Positions 16,950-26,853 are shown, counted from the stretch's first letter. The stretch is 44,997 nt of DNA from Coprobacter sp. (GCA_022511245.1 JAFLRV010000002.1:1-44997); one strand, 5' to 3'. Made by a program: numbers and translations. The notes: generated by a model not told the origin, from the letters alone.

Positions 16950-18356
16950 ATGAAACGATATTCCTACCGAACCGTCAGCAAAAAGGTGCTGGGCGACCTG
17001 CATACTCCGGTAAGCATCTACCTGAAAGTACGGGATATGTATTCGCAGTCGGCCCTCATGGAAAGTTCCGACTACCACGCCGGAGAGAACAGCATGTCCT
17101 ATATCGCCCTCTGCCCGCTGGCCAGTATCGGGGTCAACAGCCACCGCTGTACGGCCCTCTATCCCGACGGCAGCAAGGAGACCGGAACCGTCGGCGAAAC
17201 CTTTACCGTAGAGACGGCGATAAACCGCTTTATGGAGAGATTCGACATCGACGGACCCGACAAAAACGTATGCGGACTGTACGGCTACACCACCTTCAAT
17301 GCCGTCAAGTATTTCGAACCGATTCCGGTGAAGGAGAGCCACGACGAACAGAACGACGCCCCCGACCTGCTCTACATCCTGTTCAAATACATCATCGTAT
17401 TCAACCATTTCAAAAACGAACTGACACTGGTCGAGATGCTCTCCGAAGGCGAAGAAAGCTCGCTCAACGAACTGGAAGCCGTTATCGGCAACCGCAATTT
17501 TTCGTCCTACGACTTTGCGCTGAACGGAGCCGAATACAGCACCCTCACCGACGAGGAGCACAAGGCCAACATCCGGAAAGGCATCGCCCACTGCCTGCGG
17601 GGCGATGTGTTCCAGATTGTGCTTTCCAGACGCTTCATCCAGCCCTTCTCCGGAGACGATTTCAAGGTGTACCGGGCACTGCGGTCGGTCAACCCCTCGC
17701 CTTACCTTTTCTATTTCGATTTCGGCGGATACCGCATCTTCGGCTCCTCGCCCGAAACCCACTGCAAAATAGAAAACGGCACGGCCTGTATCGACCCTAT
17801 CGCCGGAACCACCCGGCGCACCGGCGACCTGTGCAAAGACAAGGAACTCACCGAAAAGCTGCTCCGTGACCCGAAAGAGAACGCCGAACACGTCATGCTC
17901 GTCGACCTGGCCCGCAACGACCTGAGCCGCAACTGCCACGACGTCAAGGTGCTCTTTTACAAGGAGCCCCAGTATTACAGCCACGTCATCCACCTGGTAT
18001 CGAGGGTGTGCGGCGTGCTGGACGAAACCGCCGCCCCCGTCAGGACCTTCATCGACACGTTCCCGGCCGGGACGCTGTCGGGTGCACCCAAAGTGCGGGC
18101 CATGCAGCTCATCTCCGAGATAGAGCCGCACAATCGGGGAGCCTACGGCGGCTGTATCGGATTTATCGGGTTCGACGGCAACCTCAATCAGGCCATTACC
18201 ATCCGCACGTTTGTCAGCCGCAACAACGAACTCTGGTACCAGGCCGGAGGAGGCATCGTGGCCCACAGCAACGAAGAAAACGAACTCCAGGAGGTAAACA
18301 ACAAACTGGGCGCACTGAAAAAAGCCATCGACATCGCCGTCACATTAAAAAACTAA
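16950..18356 (+). CDS. trpE: Anthranilate synthase component I
   Basis: This 468-aa enzyme converts chorismate to anthranilate together with TrpG. The N-terminal LMESSD motif corresponds to the LLES tryptophan-feedback site of the family. The catalytic half contains VFQIVLSRRF, FGSSPETH, DPIAGTTRRT, DLARNDLSRNC and LSGAPKVRAMQLI, followed by GCIGFIGF. These support TrpE over the related PabB or salicylate synthases, together with the operon context. It follows trpB by 12 bp and precedes trpG by 13 bp. Confidence 0.96.
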   Translation: MKRYSYRTVSKKVLGDLHTPVSIYLKVRDMYSQSALMESSDYHAGENSMSYIALCPLASIGVNSHRCTALYPDGSKETGTVGETFTVETAINRFMERFDIDGPDKNVCGLYGYTTFNAVKYFEPIPVKESHDEQNDAPDLLYILFKYIIVFNHFKNELTLVEMLSEGEESSLNELEAVIGNRNFSSYDFALNGAEYSTLTDEEHKANIRKGIAHCLRGDVFQIVLSRRFIQPFSGDDFKVYRALRSVNPSPYLFYFDFGGYRIFGSSPETHCKIENGTACIDPIAGTTRRTGDLCKDKELTEKLLRDPKENAEHVMLVDLARNDLSRNCHDVKVLFYKEPQYYSHVIHLVSRVCGVLDETAAPVRTFIDTFPAGTLSGAPKVRAMQLISEIEPHNRGAYGGCIGFIGFDGNLNQAITIRTFVSRNNELWYQAGGGIVAHSNEENELQEVNNKLGALKKAIDIAVTLKN

Positions 18357-18369
18357 CCAGCCAACAGAC

Positions 18370-18939
18370 ATGGAAAAGATTCTGATATTCGACAATTACG
18401 ACTCGTTCACCTACAATCTGGTGCATCTGGTCAAAGAACTCTCCCCGTCCCGTATCGAAGTACACCGCAACGACCGCATCCGGCTCGAAGAGGTGGAAAA
18501 ATTCGACAAAATCATCCTCTCTCCGGGACCCGGCATTCCCGAAGAGGCCGGACTGCTGCTGCCGCTCATCCGGACCTATGCCCCCGTCAAAAAGATACTG
18601 GGCGTATGTCTGGGTCATCAGGCCATCGCCGAAGCCTTCGGCGGAACGCTGACCAATCTCTCCGAAGTGTTTCACGGCGTACAGACGCCGATACGCATTA
18701 CCGCCGGCGACCGGCTGTTTCAGGGGATGAACCGGGAAATACCCGTAGGCCGGTACCACTCCTGGATTGTCAGCCGGGAAAACCTGCCGGAGGAGCTGGA
18801 AGTCACCGCAGAAGACGCAGAGGGACGCATCATGGCGCTCCGGCACCGGACATACGACGTGCGGGGCATCCAGTTTCACCCCGAATCGGTACTCACGCCC
18901 GACGGCCGCACGATGATTCAAAATTTCCTGACCGATTAA
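18370..18939 (+). CDS. trpG: Anthranilate synthase component II (glutamine amidotransferase)
   Basis: This 189-aa class I glutamine amidotransferase supplies ammonia to TrpE. The N-terminal ILIFDNYDSFTYNL and the nucleophile motif GVCLGHQ (C80) are present, with the catalytic His and Glu in FHPES (H170, E172). The length fits a stand-alone TrpG without fused TrpD. In this lineage the same subunit could also serve PabB, but its place between trpE and trpD argues for tryptophan synthesis. Confidence 0.96.
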   Translation: MEKILIFDNYDSFTYNLVHLVKELSPSRIEVHRNDRIRLEEVEKFDKIILSPGPGIPEEAGLLLPLIRTYAPVKKILGVCLGHQAIAEAFGGTLTNLSEVFHGVQTPIRITAGDRLFQGMNREIPVGRYHSWIVSRENLPEELEVTAEDAEGRIMALRHRTYDVRGIQFHPESVLTPDGRTMIQNFLTD

Positions 18940-18949
18940 AAGACTCATT

Positions 18950-19945
18950 ATGAAAGATATACTGTACAAACTGTTCGAACACCGCTATCTCGACCGGGCC
19001 GAAGCCCGCCGCATCCTGCAAAACATAGCCGCCGGCCGGTACAACGACACCCAGATAGCCTCGCTGATTACCGTATTCCTCATGCGCAACATTTCGGTTG
19101 AAGAACTGACGGGGTTCCGGGAAGCACTGCTCGAAATGCGGGTTCCCGTCGACCTCTCCGAATACTGCCCCATCGACATCGTCGGTACCGGCGGCGACGG
19201 GAAAAATACCTTCAACATCTCCACCACCGCCTGCTTCGTGGTGGCCGGAGCCGGTTATCCGGTCGTCAAACACGGCAACTACGGAGCCACTTCGGTGAGC
19301 GGAGCCAGCAACGTCATGGAACAGCACGGGGTCAAGTTCACCACCGACACCGGCACACTGAAAAAGAGCATGGAGGAGTGCCGCATCGCTTACCTGCATG
19401 CACCGCTGTTCAACCCGGCACTGAAAGTCGTCGCCCCCGTACGCAAAGCACTGGCCGTGCGCACCTTCTTCAACATGCTGGGACCGCTGGTCAATCCGGC
19501 GATGCCGGCCTATCAGCTGCTGGGAGTGTATAACCTGCCGCTGCTCCGGCTCTACTCGTACACTTTTCAGGAGAGCAACACCCGGTTTGCCGTCGTGCAC
19601 AGTCTCGACGGCTACGACGAAATCTCCCTGACCTCCCAGTTCAAGGTAGCATCGTCCCGGAACGAAAAAATCTATCAACCCGAAGAACTCGGATTCCGCC
19701 GCTGCTCCGAAGCGGAGCTCGAAGGCGGAGACACCCCCAAAGCGGCCGCCCGCATCTTCGACAACGTGCTGCGGGGAACGGCCACCGAAGCCCAGACGAA
19801 CTGCGTCATCGCCAACGCCGCTTTTGCCATACAGGTCATCGAAAGCGACAAAAGCATCGGCGAGTGCATCGACATCGCCAGAGAATCGCTCGACAGCGGA
19901 AAGGCATACCGGACATTCCGGAAATTCATACAAATCAACAGCTGA
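18950..19945 (+). CDS. trpD: Anthranilate phosphoribosyltransferase
   Basis: This 331-aa enzyme transfers phosphoribose from PRPP to anthranilate. The PRPP-binding glycine loop VGTGGDGKNTFNIST, the KHGNYGATSVSGASNVME anthranilate/PRPP region, and a later ARDENE-type metal-binding segment are as expected for the family. It starts 10 bp after trpG and ends 5 bp before trpC, so translation is probably coupled. Confidence 0.95.
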   Translation: MKDILYKLFEHRYLDRAEARRILQNIAAGRYNDTQIASLITVFLMRNISVEELTGFREALLEMRVPVDLSEYCPIDIVGTGGDGKNTFNISTTACFVVAGAGYPVVKHGNYGATSVSGASNVMEQHGVKFTTDTGTLKKSMEECRIAYLHAPLFNPALKVVAPVRKALAVRTFFNMLGPLVNPAMPAYQLLGVYNLPLLRLYSYTFQESNTRFAVVHSLDGYDEISLTSQFKVASSRNEKIYQPEELGFRRCSEAELEGGDTPKAAARIFDNVLRGTATEAQTNCVIANAAFAIQVIESDKSIGECIDIARESLDSGKAYRTFRKFIQINS

Positions 19946-19950
19946 CCGCC

Positions 19951-20736
19951 ATGAACATACTGGAACAAATCATCGCCCACAAACGCAACGAGGTCGAACA
20001 GCTCCGGAAAGCGGCCAACATAGACCGGCTGCTCGACAAGATGCCGGAGCACTGCCCCGTCCGCTCCATGAAAACGGTACTGGCCCGGTCGGCCACCGGC
20101 ATCATCGCCGAGTTCAAACGCAAATCGCCCTCCAAAGGGTGGATTCATCCCGACGCCCGTGTCGAGGAGGTGGTGCCGCTGTATGAGAAAGGCGGGGCGA
20201 CAGCCTCTTCGGTGCTGACCGACGAACGCTTTTTCGGCGGAACGCCCGACGACCTCCGCCGGGCACGGGAATGCGCCGGCATCCCCCTCCTGCGGAAAGA
20301 TTTCATCGTCGACGAATACCAGCTCTACCAGGCCCGTGCACTGGGAGCCGATGCCGTGCTGCTGATTGCATCGGCCCTCTCTCCGGAGACCTGCGCCCGG
20401 TTCACCGGGCTGGCACACCGGCTGGGACTTGAAGTGCTGCTGGAACTGCACGGGGAGGAGGAACTCGGTTATCTCGAAAACAGCGAAGCCGACATGATAG
20501 GGGTCAACAACCGCAACCTGACCACCTTCGTCACGGACGTAACCCACTCTTTCCGGATGATAGAGCGGCTGCCTGCCGAAAAAATCTGCATCTCGGAAAG
20601 CGGCATTTCCGCTCCCGATACGGTACGCCGGCTGCGGGAGGCCGGTTTTCGGGGATTTCTTATGGGAGAAAATTTCATGAAACACGAACAACCCGGAGCG
20701 GCACTGGCCGACTTCATCAAACAATTGGAAAAATGA
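19951..20736 (+). CDS. trpC: Indole-3-glycerol-phosphate synthase
   Basis: This 261-aa TIM-barrel enzyme closes the indole ring in tryptophan synthesis. I moved the start from the track's 19864 to 19951 (MNILEQIIAHKRNEV) because this is the standard N terminus and it avoids a long overlap with trpD. Typical motifs are IAEFKRKSPSKGWI (catalytic Lys), SVLTDERFFGG, LLRKDFIVDEYQ, GVNNRNLTTF and SESGI. The gene is single-function, with trpF separate and overlapping by 4 nt (ATGA). Confidence 0.96.
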   Translation: MNILEQIIAHKRNEVEQLRKAANIDRLLDKMPEHCPVRSMKTVLARSATGIIAEFKRKSPSKGWIHPDARVEEVVPLYEKGGATASSVLTDERFFGGTPDDLRRARECAGIPLLRKDFIVDEYQLYQARALGADAVLLIASALSPETCARFTGLAHRLGLEVLLELHGEEELGYLENSEADMIGVNNRNLTTFVTDVTHSFRMIERLPAEKICISESGISAPDTVRRLREAGFRGFLMGENFMKHEQPGAALADFIKQLEK

Positions 20737-21344
20737 TTGTCAAAGTTTGCGGAATGCGGGACGCCGACAATATCCGCCAAATCGAACCGCTCGGCATCCG
20801 GCTGATGGGATTTGTCTTTTATCCCCCCTCTCCCCGATACGCCGGAGAGCGGCCGGTATACCTCCCGGAAAACATCCTGAAAACGGGAGTATTCGTCAAC
20901 GCCGGATGGGATGAGATACAAGAAAAGAGAGTGCTTTTCGACCTCGATTACATACAGCTTCACGGCGGGGAATCGCCCGATTTGTGCGTCCGGCTGCGGG
21001 AAAGCGGCGTAAAAGTCATCAAAGCCTTTCCGGTGAAAACCGCCGAAGACCTGATACCCTGCCGGCATTACGCCGACGGATGCGACCTGTTCCTGTTCGA
21101 CACCCGTACCGAAGAGTACGGCGGCTCCGGACGCTCCTTTTCGTGGTCGGTGCTGGAATCCTATACCGGGCCGGTTCCGTTCCTGCTGAGCGGAGGCATC
21201 GGACCGGACGACATCGACAAAATCAACGCATTCCGGCATCCCTGCTGGGCCGGAGTCGACCTCAACAGCCGGTTCGAATCCCGTCCCGGCATCAAAAACC
21301 CGGAACAGCTGAAACACTTTATCGAAAATCTGAAAAAACTATAA
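20733..21344 (+). CDS. trpF: Phosphoribosylanthranilate isomerase
   Basis: This 203-aa TIM-barrel enzyme carries out the Amadori rearrangement between TrpD and TrpC. It has the KVCGMRD N terminus with the catalytic Cys, GFVFYPPSPRY, IQLHGGE, the catalytic Asp region (LFDTRTEEYGGSG) and LLSGGIGPDDI. It overlaps trpC by the ATGA tetranucleotide and abuts trpA directly, so it is translationally coupled. Confidence 0.95.
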   Translation: MIVKVCGMRDADNIRQIEPLGIRLMGFVFYPPSPRYAGERPVYLPENILKTGVFVNAGWDEIQEKRVLFDLDYIQLHGGESPDLCVRLRESGVKVIKAFPVKTAEDLIPCRHYADGCDLFLFDTRTEEYGGSGRSFSWSVLESYTGPVPFLLSGGIGPDDIDKINAFRHPCWAGVDLNSRFESRPGIKNPEQLKHFIENLKKL

Positions 21345-22127
21345 ATGACCATGAACAGAATCAATACGCTTTTCAATCAAAAGAAACAGGATATTCTCTC
21401 GGTCTACTTCACCGCCGGATATCCCCGTACCGACAGCACCACAGACATCCTGCACGAGCTGCAAAGACAGGGGGTCGATATGGTCGAAATCGGCATCCCC
21501 TTCTCCGACCCTATGGCCGACGGACCGGTCATACAGGCCTCCTCGACACAGGCTCTGAAAAACGGCATGTCGCTCAAAAAACTTTTCAGCCAGCTGGAGA
21601 ACATCCGAGTCGGAATCAACATACCGCTCATCCTGATGGGCTATCTGAATCCCATCATGCAGTACGGATTCGAAAATTTCTGCCGGGACTGCGCCGAACG
21701 GGGCATCGACGGCATGATTATCCCCGACCTGCCGTTCCGGGACTACCTCGAATCGTTCAAGCCGGTAGCCGACCGGTATGACCTGCGTATCATCATGCTC
21801 ATCACGCCGGAGACATCGGAAGAGCGCATCCGGTTTATCGACGAACACACCGACGGGTTTATCTATATGGTGTCATCGGCCTCCACTACCGGAGCGCAAA
21901 GCAGTTTCGCCGGAGCCAAAGAGGCCTACTTCCGCCACATCGAAGGGATGCAGCTGCGCAATCCCCGACTGGTGGGATTCGGCATCTCCAACCGGGAGAC
22001 GTTCGAGACGGCCTGCCACCACGCTTCGGGCGGCATCATCGGAAGCAAATTCATTGAACTGCTGCAGGAAAAACCGGATATAGAAACGGCGGTAGGCGAA
22101 CTGCTGCACCGCATCGGACGGCACTAA
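21345..22127 (+). CDS. trpA: Tryptophan synthase alpha chain
   Basis: This 260-aa TIM-barrel subunit cleaves indole-3-glycerol phosphate and passes indole to TrpB. The catalytic Glu lies in [33 protein letters not shown] and the phosphate-binding loop GFGISNRE also match. The start at 21345 directly follows the trpF stop; an ATG two codons later (21351) is also possible. The stop codon overlaps the stop of the convergent TonB-like gene by 3 bases. No terminator separates the two. Confidence 0.95.
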   Translation: MTMNRINTLFNQKKQDILSVYFTAGYPRTDSTTDILHELQRQGVDMVEIGIPFSDPMADGPVIQASSTQALKNGMSLKKLFSQLENIRVGINIPLILMGYLNPIMQYGFENFCRDCAERGIDGMIIPDLPFRDYLESFKPVADRYDLRIIMLITPETSEERIRFIDEHTDGFIYMVSSASTTGAQSSFAGAKEAYFRHIEGMQLRNPRLVGFGISNRETFETACHHASGGIIGSKFIELLQEKPDIETAVGELLHRIGRH

Positions 22128-23092
22128 AACGTAACGGTAAAGGCAGGTACCGGGCCGGAGGGTTTCCAGTCGGGCCCGGCCTGCAACAGCCGGATAACCT
22201 CTTGTGCCGCTTCCGGCGAAAAACTCTTCACTACGGTAAAATTGCCGGGACGTCCTTTCCGGTCGACCACGAACCGGAGGACCACCGCACGGGCCGTATC
22301 CCGACCGGCCGTATCGGAAACCAGGTCGATGTGGCGGCGAATGTAATCGTAACAAGCCTCATATCCTCCCGCCGGAACCGGAAGTGCCGCCGTCAGGACA
22401 GATGCGGCCGATGCGGACTCCGACATTTTCCGACGGCTCTGTACGGTCACCATACCGGCCACCGCCTCATCCGACACCACAGCCGGTTGTTCCGCAAGCT
22501 CCGGACGGGACGCCGCCAACGGCATGGTTTTCTCTTTTCCGGCAGCGGCCACCGCCTGTTCCTCAACCGCAACGACCGCATCGGCCAAATCGGCGACAGG
22601 AAGCGCATCGGCGACATCGGCCCCTATGGTCTCTTCTGCGCTCCGGACGGGACGCTTATCGGCCGGAGCCGGTGTCTTCACCGGCCGGGAATCCTCCGGA
22701 ACCGGGCTGTATGACGAAACCTCCGCCTCCTCTTCCGGCTCCGACCCGGAATCATCGGCAGCGGGGTAGTCCGGACGGACGACAGGATGCTCCAAAACAG
22801 CCATACGCTGTTCGGGCAGGTCATACCGGGTAAACAGATATATCGAAACCGACAGAAACAACAGCGAGACTGCCGCCACAGCAGCGGCATACAGCGGCAA
22901 GCGGTTGCGGCGGGCCGTACGGCGGGAGACCTCCTGCCGCAGGAGCGACAACCGGCGAAGCGCATCGGCCCCGTCGGTTCCGTCATACCCGTCGAGCGCA
23001 TCCGACAGAAAGGCATCCTGCATCGCCTCCCGTTCCAGCCGGTGAGCCTCCGCTCCCCGACGCCGGCCTTTTATATAGGACAGTAACCCCAT
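22124..23092 (-). CDS. TonB-like single-pass membrane protein, possible sigma-factor partner
   Basis: This 322-aa protein has a short cytoplasmic N terminus ([20 protein letters not shown], then [10 protein letters not shown]), a transmembrane helix near residues 66-88, a long Pro/Ala/Glu-rich periplasmic spacer, and a C-terminal TonB_C-like domain ([23 protein letters not shown]... [13 protein letters not shown]). I moved the start to 23092, where this N terminus, familiar from Bacteroidetes TonB-like proteins, begins. The gene then overlaps the end of the sigma factor gene by 22 nt. The overlap and the topology suggest it may control the sigma factor. It could instead be an energy transducer; the sequence does not decide this. 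Confidence 0.75.
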   Translation of the reverse strand: MGLLSYIKGRRRGAEAHRLEREAMQDAFLSDALDGYDGTDGADALRRLSLLRQEVSRRTARRNRLPLYAAAVAAVSLLFLSVSIYLFTRYDLPEQRMAVLEHPVVRPDYPAADDSGSEPEEEAEVSSYSPVPEDSRPVKTPAPADKRPVRSAEETIGADVADALPVADLADAVVAVEEQAVAAAGKEKTMPLAASRPELAEQPAVVSDEAVAGMVTVQSRRKMSESASAASVLTAALPVPAGGYEACYDYIRRHIDLVSDTAGRDTARAVVLRFVVDRKGRPGNFTVVKSFSPEAAQEVIRLLQAGPDWKPSGPVPAFTVTF

Positions 23093-23661
23093 TCCTTTGT
23101 CGTTTTTTCGATACACAATTTCAAATTTCGTTTTCCGTTCTGGATATAGCTTTTCACGCTTTTCAACACATAACCGGTCTCATCGGCAATCTCGGCATAA
23201 GATTTCTGCGCCAGAAAAAAGGCCCGGATACTTATCCGCTGCTCTTCCGGCAACCGGTCGAGACAATGATGCAGCGCCCGCAGCTGCTCTTCATCGCCCT
23301 CCTCGCCCAGCAGGTCGAGAAACTCGTCCGAATCGGCCGGGAAAGCGGCCCAATCGACCGGAATCTCCCGTTCTTCCCGCCGCAACAGTTGCAGACAGTG
23401 GTTCCGGACCACACTGTACAGCCACGTTCTAAACCGGTCGATTTCGTACTGGCGCACCTTGACGGTCAATTCCTCGAAAAGCTGCATGACCGCATCTTCG
23501 GCATCCTCCGCCGAACGCAGGTATTTCAGGCATACGCCGTACACCAGCGGAATATACCGGTCATACAATATGCCGAAATATTCCGTCTCTCCGGAACGAA
23601 GATACCGCCGAAGCAGCTCCTCGTCGCTCTCTGACGCTGTACGTTGCCGGAAAAGAAACAT
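23071..23661 (-). CDS. ECF-type RNA polymerase sigma factor
   Basis: This ~196-aa sigma-70 family protein contains region 2 (FGILYDRYIPLVYGVCLKYL, DAEDAVMQLFEEL, FRTWLYSVVRNHCLQLLRR) and region 4 (LHHCLDRLPEEQRISIRAFFLAQKSYAEIADETGYVLKSVKSYIQNGKRNL). It should direct RNA polymerase to a specific regulon. The start at 23661 (MFLFRQRTASESDEELL) is preferred over 23706 and 23688 because it matches the usual N terminus of the group and a TATCTTTA -7-like box lies just upstream. It is divergent from the VWA gene and overlaps the TonB-like gene downstream, so all three may form one envelope-signalling unit. Confidence 0.88.
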   Translation of the reverse strand: MFLFRQRTASESDEELLRRYLRSGETEYFGILYDRYIPLVYGVCLKYLRSAEDAEDAVMQLFEELTVKVRQYEIDRFRTWLYSVVRNHCLQLLRREEREIPVDWAAFPADSDEFLDLLGEEGDEEQLRALHHCLDRLPEEQRISIRAFFLAQKSYAEIADETGYVLKSVKSYIQNGKRNLKLCIEKTTKEWGYCPI

Positions 23662-23813
23662 CTGCCTGTTTTTTTGATAAAGATACATTTTTCGACACAA
23701 TTCCATAAAAAAACAGTCCGAAAAAAATTTTTTTCACTCCGTTTATGGAATTTCAGCCGCCGTTGCATCCATAAAGAAACGAACCGATTTATTCACCCAA
23801 AAAAACAGAACAT

Positions 23814-25700
23814 ATGAAAACAACCCGAATTTTCACCACCACAGCCATGACACTTCTTTTAATCTTTGTTTCCGCATGGGGACTGATGGCCTCCGCACGG
23901 GCCGAAATACCCGATTTCAAGGTGTCGGGCATCGTGACCGACGCCTCGACCGGACAGCCGCTCGAAGGAGTGTCCGTCACTATCGCCGGAACGCCCGTAT
24001 GCGTCCTGACCGAACCCGACGGCAGCTATACGCTGACAACGAAAGAAAACTCGATGCTGCAATTCGCCAAACCGGGATTCAAAACCCGGAAAGTACGGGC
24101 CGACCGCTCCCCGCTGAACATCGGGCTGCAACCGCTGTCCCGTACGGTCGCCGAAGCGGAGGCGTGCATCATGATGGACAGAGTGGCGGAAAAGCGCTGC
24201 GACGTCACCGCCCGTCACCAGATGAAAATGAACTGTATCGTTCCGCAAGCCGCCTGTATGGGAATGGTTTCGGCCGAAGAGTACGGCTCGTTTGCCGAAA
24301 ACCGGTTCCTGACGCCGCTTAAAAATCCGCTTTCGACCTTTTCGACAGATGTCGACGGGGCCTCCTACGCCAACATGCGCCGGTTTGTCAATCGGGGGGA
24401 ACTGCCGCCGCAGGATGCCGTGCGGGCCGAAGAGTTTGTCAATTACTTCTCCTACGACTACCCCCGTCCGCAAGGCAATGACCCGGTACGCATCAGCGTC
24501 GAAGCGGGGGCCTGCCCTTGGGATGAAACGCACCGGCTGGTGCGCATCGGCATCAAAGCCAGAGAGATACCCGCCGAAAGTCTGCCCGCCGCCAACTTCG
24601 TCTTTTTAATCGACGTATCCGGCTCGATGAGCGGCGCCAACCGGCTCGGGCTGGTGAAATCGTCGCTCAAACTGCTGGTCAACAACCTGCGGGACAAAGA
24701 CCGGGTGGCCATCGTCACCTATGCCAACAACACCGCCGAAGCGCTCCCCTCCACACCCGGCAGTGAAAAACAGAAAATCAAGGATGCCATCGAGAATCTG
24801 GAGGCCGGAGGAGCCACCGCCGGAGGAGCCGGCATACAGATGGCCTACAAAATCGCCGAGAAAAATTTCATTGCCGACGGCAACAACCGCATCATCCTCT
24901 GCACCGACGGCGATTTCAATGTCGGCGTCAGCGACGATCGGGGGCTGGAAAACCTCATCTCCGCCAAACGGAAAACAGGAGTCTGCCTGACGGTATTAGG
25001 ATACGGCATGGGGAACTACAAAGACCGCAAAATGCAGATTCTGGCCGAAAAAGGCAACGGGAATCATGCCTATATCGACAACCTGCAAGAGGCCAACAAG
25101 GTGCTGGTCAGCGAGTTCGGCAGCACCCTTTACACGGTGGCCAAAGACGTAAAACTGCAAGTCGAGTTCAATCCGGCCAAAGTGGCGTCGTACCGGTTAG
25201 TAGGATACGAAAGCCGGTTGCTGAACGACGAAGATTTCAACGACGACACACGGGATGCCGGCGAGATGGGTGCCGGACACACCGTAACGGCTCTTTACGA
25301 AATCATACCGGCCGACGGCAAACGCAAGATACAGGACCTGCCGGGCAGCATAGACCCGCTCAGATACCAGCAGACCGAACCGGCCGCCCACCCGTCCCGG
25401 CTGATTGCCTCGCCGGAAATGCTGACCGTCAAGCTACGTTACAAACGGCCCGGTGAAGAAAAGAGCCGGTTGCTCGAACAGCCGCTGACCGACAACGGCG
25501 GTGACAACGTGTCGCCCGACTTCCGCTTTGCATCGGCCGTTGCGATGTATGCCCAGCTGTTGCGCGACTCCGATTTCAAAGGGAACGGCTCCTACGAAAA
25601 AGTAATCCGAATCGCCCGGCAGGGTCTCGACAACGACCCGGAGGGTTACCGGCGGGAATTTATCCGGCTGGTTCAGACGGCATCGGGACTCGGAGAATAA
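23814..25700 (+). CDS. YfbK-like VWA-domain protein with carboxypeptidase-regulatory-like N terminus
   Basis: This 628-aa exported protein has a signal peptide ending near ASARAE. It then has a carboxypeptidase-D regulatory-like beta domain (about 35-110: VSGIVTDASTGQPLEGVSVTIAGT), a von Willebrand N-terminal segment (about 165-235: NRFLTPLKNPLSTFSTDVDGASYANMRRF), a VWA domain with the MIDAS motif DVSGSMS at residues 267-273, and a C-terminal DUF3520-type region (ALYEIIPA... LLRDSDFKGNGSY). This domain order is typical of Bacteroidetes YfbK-like proteins. VWA MIDAS domains bind divalent metal and protein ligands. The partner is unknown. It faces the sigma factor gene across about 150 bp. Confidence 0.87.
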   Translation: MKTTRIFTTTAMTLLLIFVSAWGLMASARAEIPDFKVSGIVTDASTGQPLEGVSVTIAGTPVCVLTEPDGSYTLTTKENSMLQFAKPGFKTRKVRADRSPLNIGLQPLSRTVAEAEACIMMDRVAEKRCDVTARHQMKMNCIVPQAACMGMVSAEEYGSFAENRFLTPLKNPLSTFSTDVDGASYANMRRFVNRGELPPQDAVRAEEFVNYFSYDYPRPQGNDPVRISVEAGACPWDETHRLVRIGIKAREIPAESLPAANFVFLIDVSGSMSGANRLGLVKSSLKLLVNNLRDKDRVAIVTYANNTAEALPSTPGSEKQKIKDAIENLEAGGATAGGAGIQMAYKIAEKNFIADGNNRIILCTDGDFNVGVSDDRGLENLISAKRKTGVCLTVLGYGMGNYKDRKMQILAEKGNGNHAYIDNLQEANKVLVSEFGSTLYTVAKDVKLQVEFNPAKVASYRLVGYESRLLNDEDFNDDTRDAGEMGAGHTVTALYEIIPADGKRKIQDLPGSIDPLRYQQTEPAAHPSRLIASPEMLTVKLRYKRPGEEKSRLLEQPLTDNGGDNVSPDFRFASAVAMYAQLLRDSDFKGNGSYEKVIRIARQGLDNDPEGYRREFIRLVQTASGLGE

Positions 25701-25802
25701 CCGTTCTTTCCCACCTACCGGATGCTGAAAACAGGATAAAATACCCGGCCGGACAACCTTTGCCTTCCGGAACTTGTTCTTTAGGAAAACAACACCTTGT
25801 TT

Positions 25803-26813
25803 ATGAACACGAAAGAACAGTACTGGAAATATTCGCTCATCGCCCTCATTCTGCTGCTGGGTGTTATCCTGTTTCTCAAATCGACCCCTTTTCTCGGCGG
25901 CATACTGGGTGCGTCCACCATTTATCTGCTGGTACGCAACCAGATGCTGTACCTCACCGAAAAGAAAAAAATGAAACCCGGACGGGTCGCCCTGCTGTTG
26001 CTGGGAGAATCGGTGCTGGTGTTTCTCATTCCGCTCTCGCTCATCATCTGGCTGCTGATATACAAACTGCAGAACATCAACCTCGACCCGAACGATTTGA
26101 TACTGAAAATCGGTCATGTCATCGACAACATCGAAACCAAAACCGGATACAATCTTCTCGACCGGAACACCCTCTCGTCGATAGCGTCGAAACTGCCGGA
26201 AATCGGCCAAATGCTGATGAACAGCATTACAGGCCTTACCGTCAATCTCCTGGTGCTGCTGTTCGTACTCTATTTCATGCTGACCGGCGGACGCCGCATG
26301 GAACAGTATTTTTACGACCTGCTCCCGTTCAATCCCCAAAACAAAAAGAATGTGGCACGGGAAATCGAGGTCATCGTGCGCTCCAACGCCATCGGTATTC
26401 CGCTGCTGGCCCTGATACAAGGTGCCGTAGCCTATCTGGGGTACCTCATCTTCGGTGCGCCCAACGCCCTGCTGTTCGGACTGCTGACCTGCTTCGCCAC
26501 CATTGTCCCCATTATCGGCACCTCCGTCGTCTGGATTCCGCTCTCGCTCTACATGGGGCTCGACGGACACTGGGGAATGGCGGCCGGCATGGCGGCATAC
26601 TGCCTGATTATACTGACCAACGTCGACAACCTGACCCGCTTTATCCTGCAGAAGAAACTGGCCGACACCCACCCGCTCATTACCATTTTCGGCGTAGTCA
26701 TCGGACTGTCGCTGTTCGGGTTCATGGGCATCATTTTCGGCCCGCTGATGCTGTCGATATTCATCCTCTGCATCGACATTTTCAAAAAAGAGTATCTGGA
26801 AAAACAGCGGTAG
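25803..26813 (+). CDS. AI-2E family transporter (UPF0118)
   Basis: This 336-aa polytopic membrane protein has about eight hydrophobic segments. The family hallmarks are a central amphipathic region and a C-terminal half with GIPLLALIQGAVAYLGYLIFG, LLTCFATIVPIIGTSVVWIP, LTNVDNLTRFILQKKL and GLFGFMGIIFGPL-like residues (SLFGFMGIIFGPLMLSI). I use the ATG at 25803; the track start at 25797 is a TTG. The family includes E. coli TqsA (AI-2 export) but many members transport ions or other solutes, so the substrate cannot be named. It is convergent with radC. Confidence 0.9.
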   Translation: MNTKEQYWKYSLIALILLLGVILFLKSTPFLGGILGASTIYLLVRNQMLYLTEKKKMKPGRVALLLLGESVLVFLIPLSLIIWLLIYKLQNINLDPNDLILKIGHVIDNIETKTGYNLLDRNTLSSIASKLPEIGQMLMNSITGLTVNLLVLLFVLYFMLTGGRRMEQYFYDLLPFNPQNKKNVAREIEVIVRSNAIGIPLLALIQGAVAYLGYLIFGAPNALLFGLLTCFATIVPIIGTSVVWIPLSLYMGLDGHWGMAAGMAAYCLIILTNVDNLTRFILQKKLADTHPLITIFGVVIGLSLFGFMGIIFGPLMLSIFILCIDIFKKEYLEKQR

Positions 26814-26853
26814 GCTGTCCGGCGGCGGAACGGGCGGGAATCACCGTCCTGCG

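Noticed and set aside
15534-18266. 910-aa minus-strand ORF opposite trpB and trpE
   Set aside because: It is a shadow of the G+C-rich trp genes; its translation is low-complexity, rich in Val/Gly/Asp, and has no recognisable motif.
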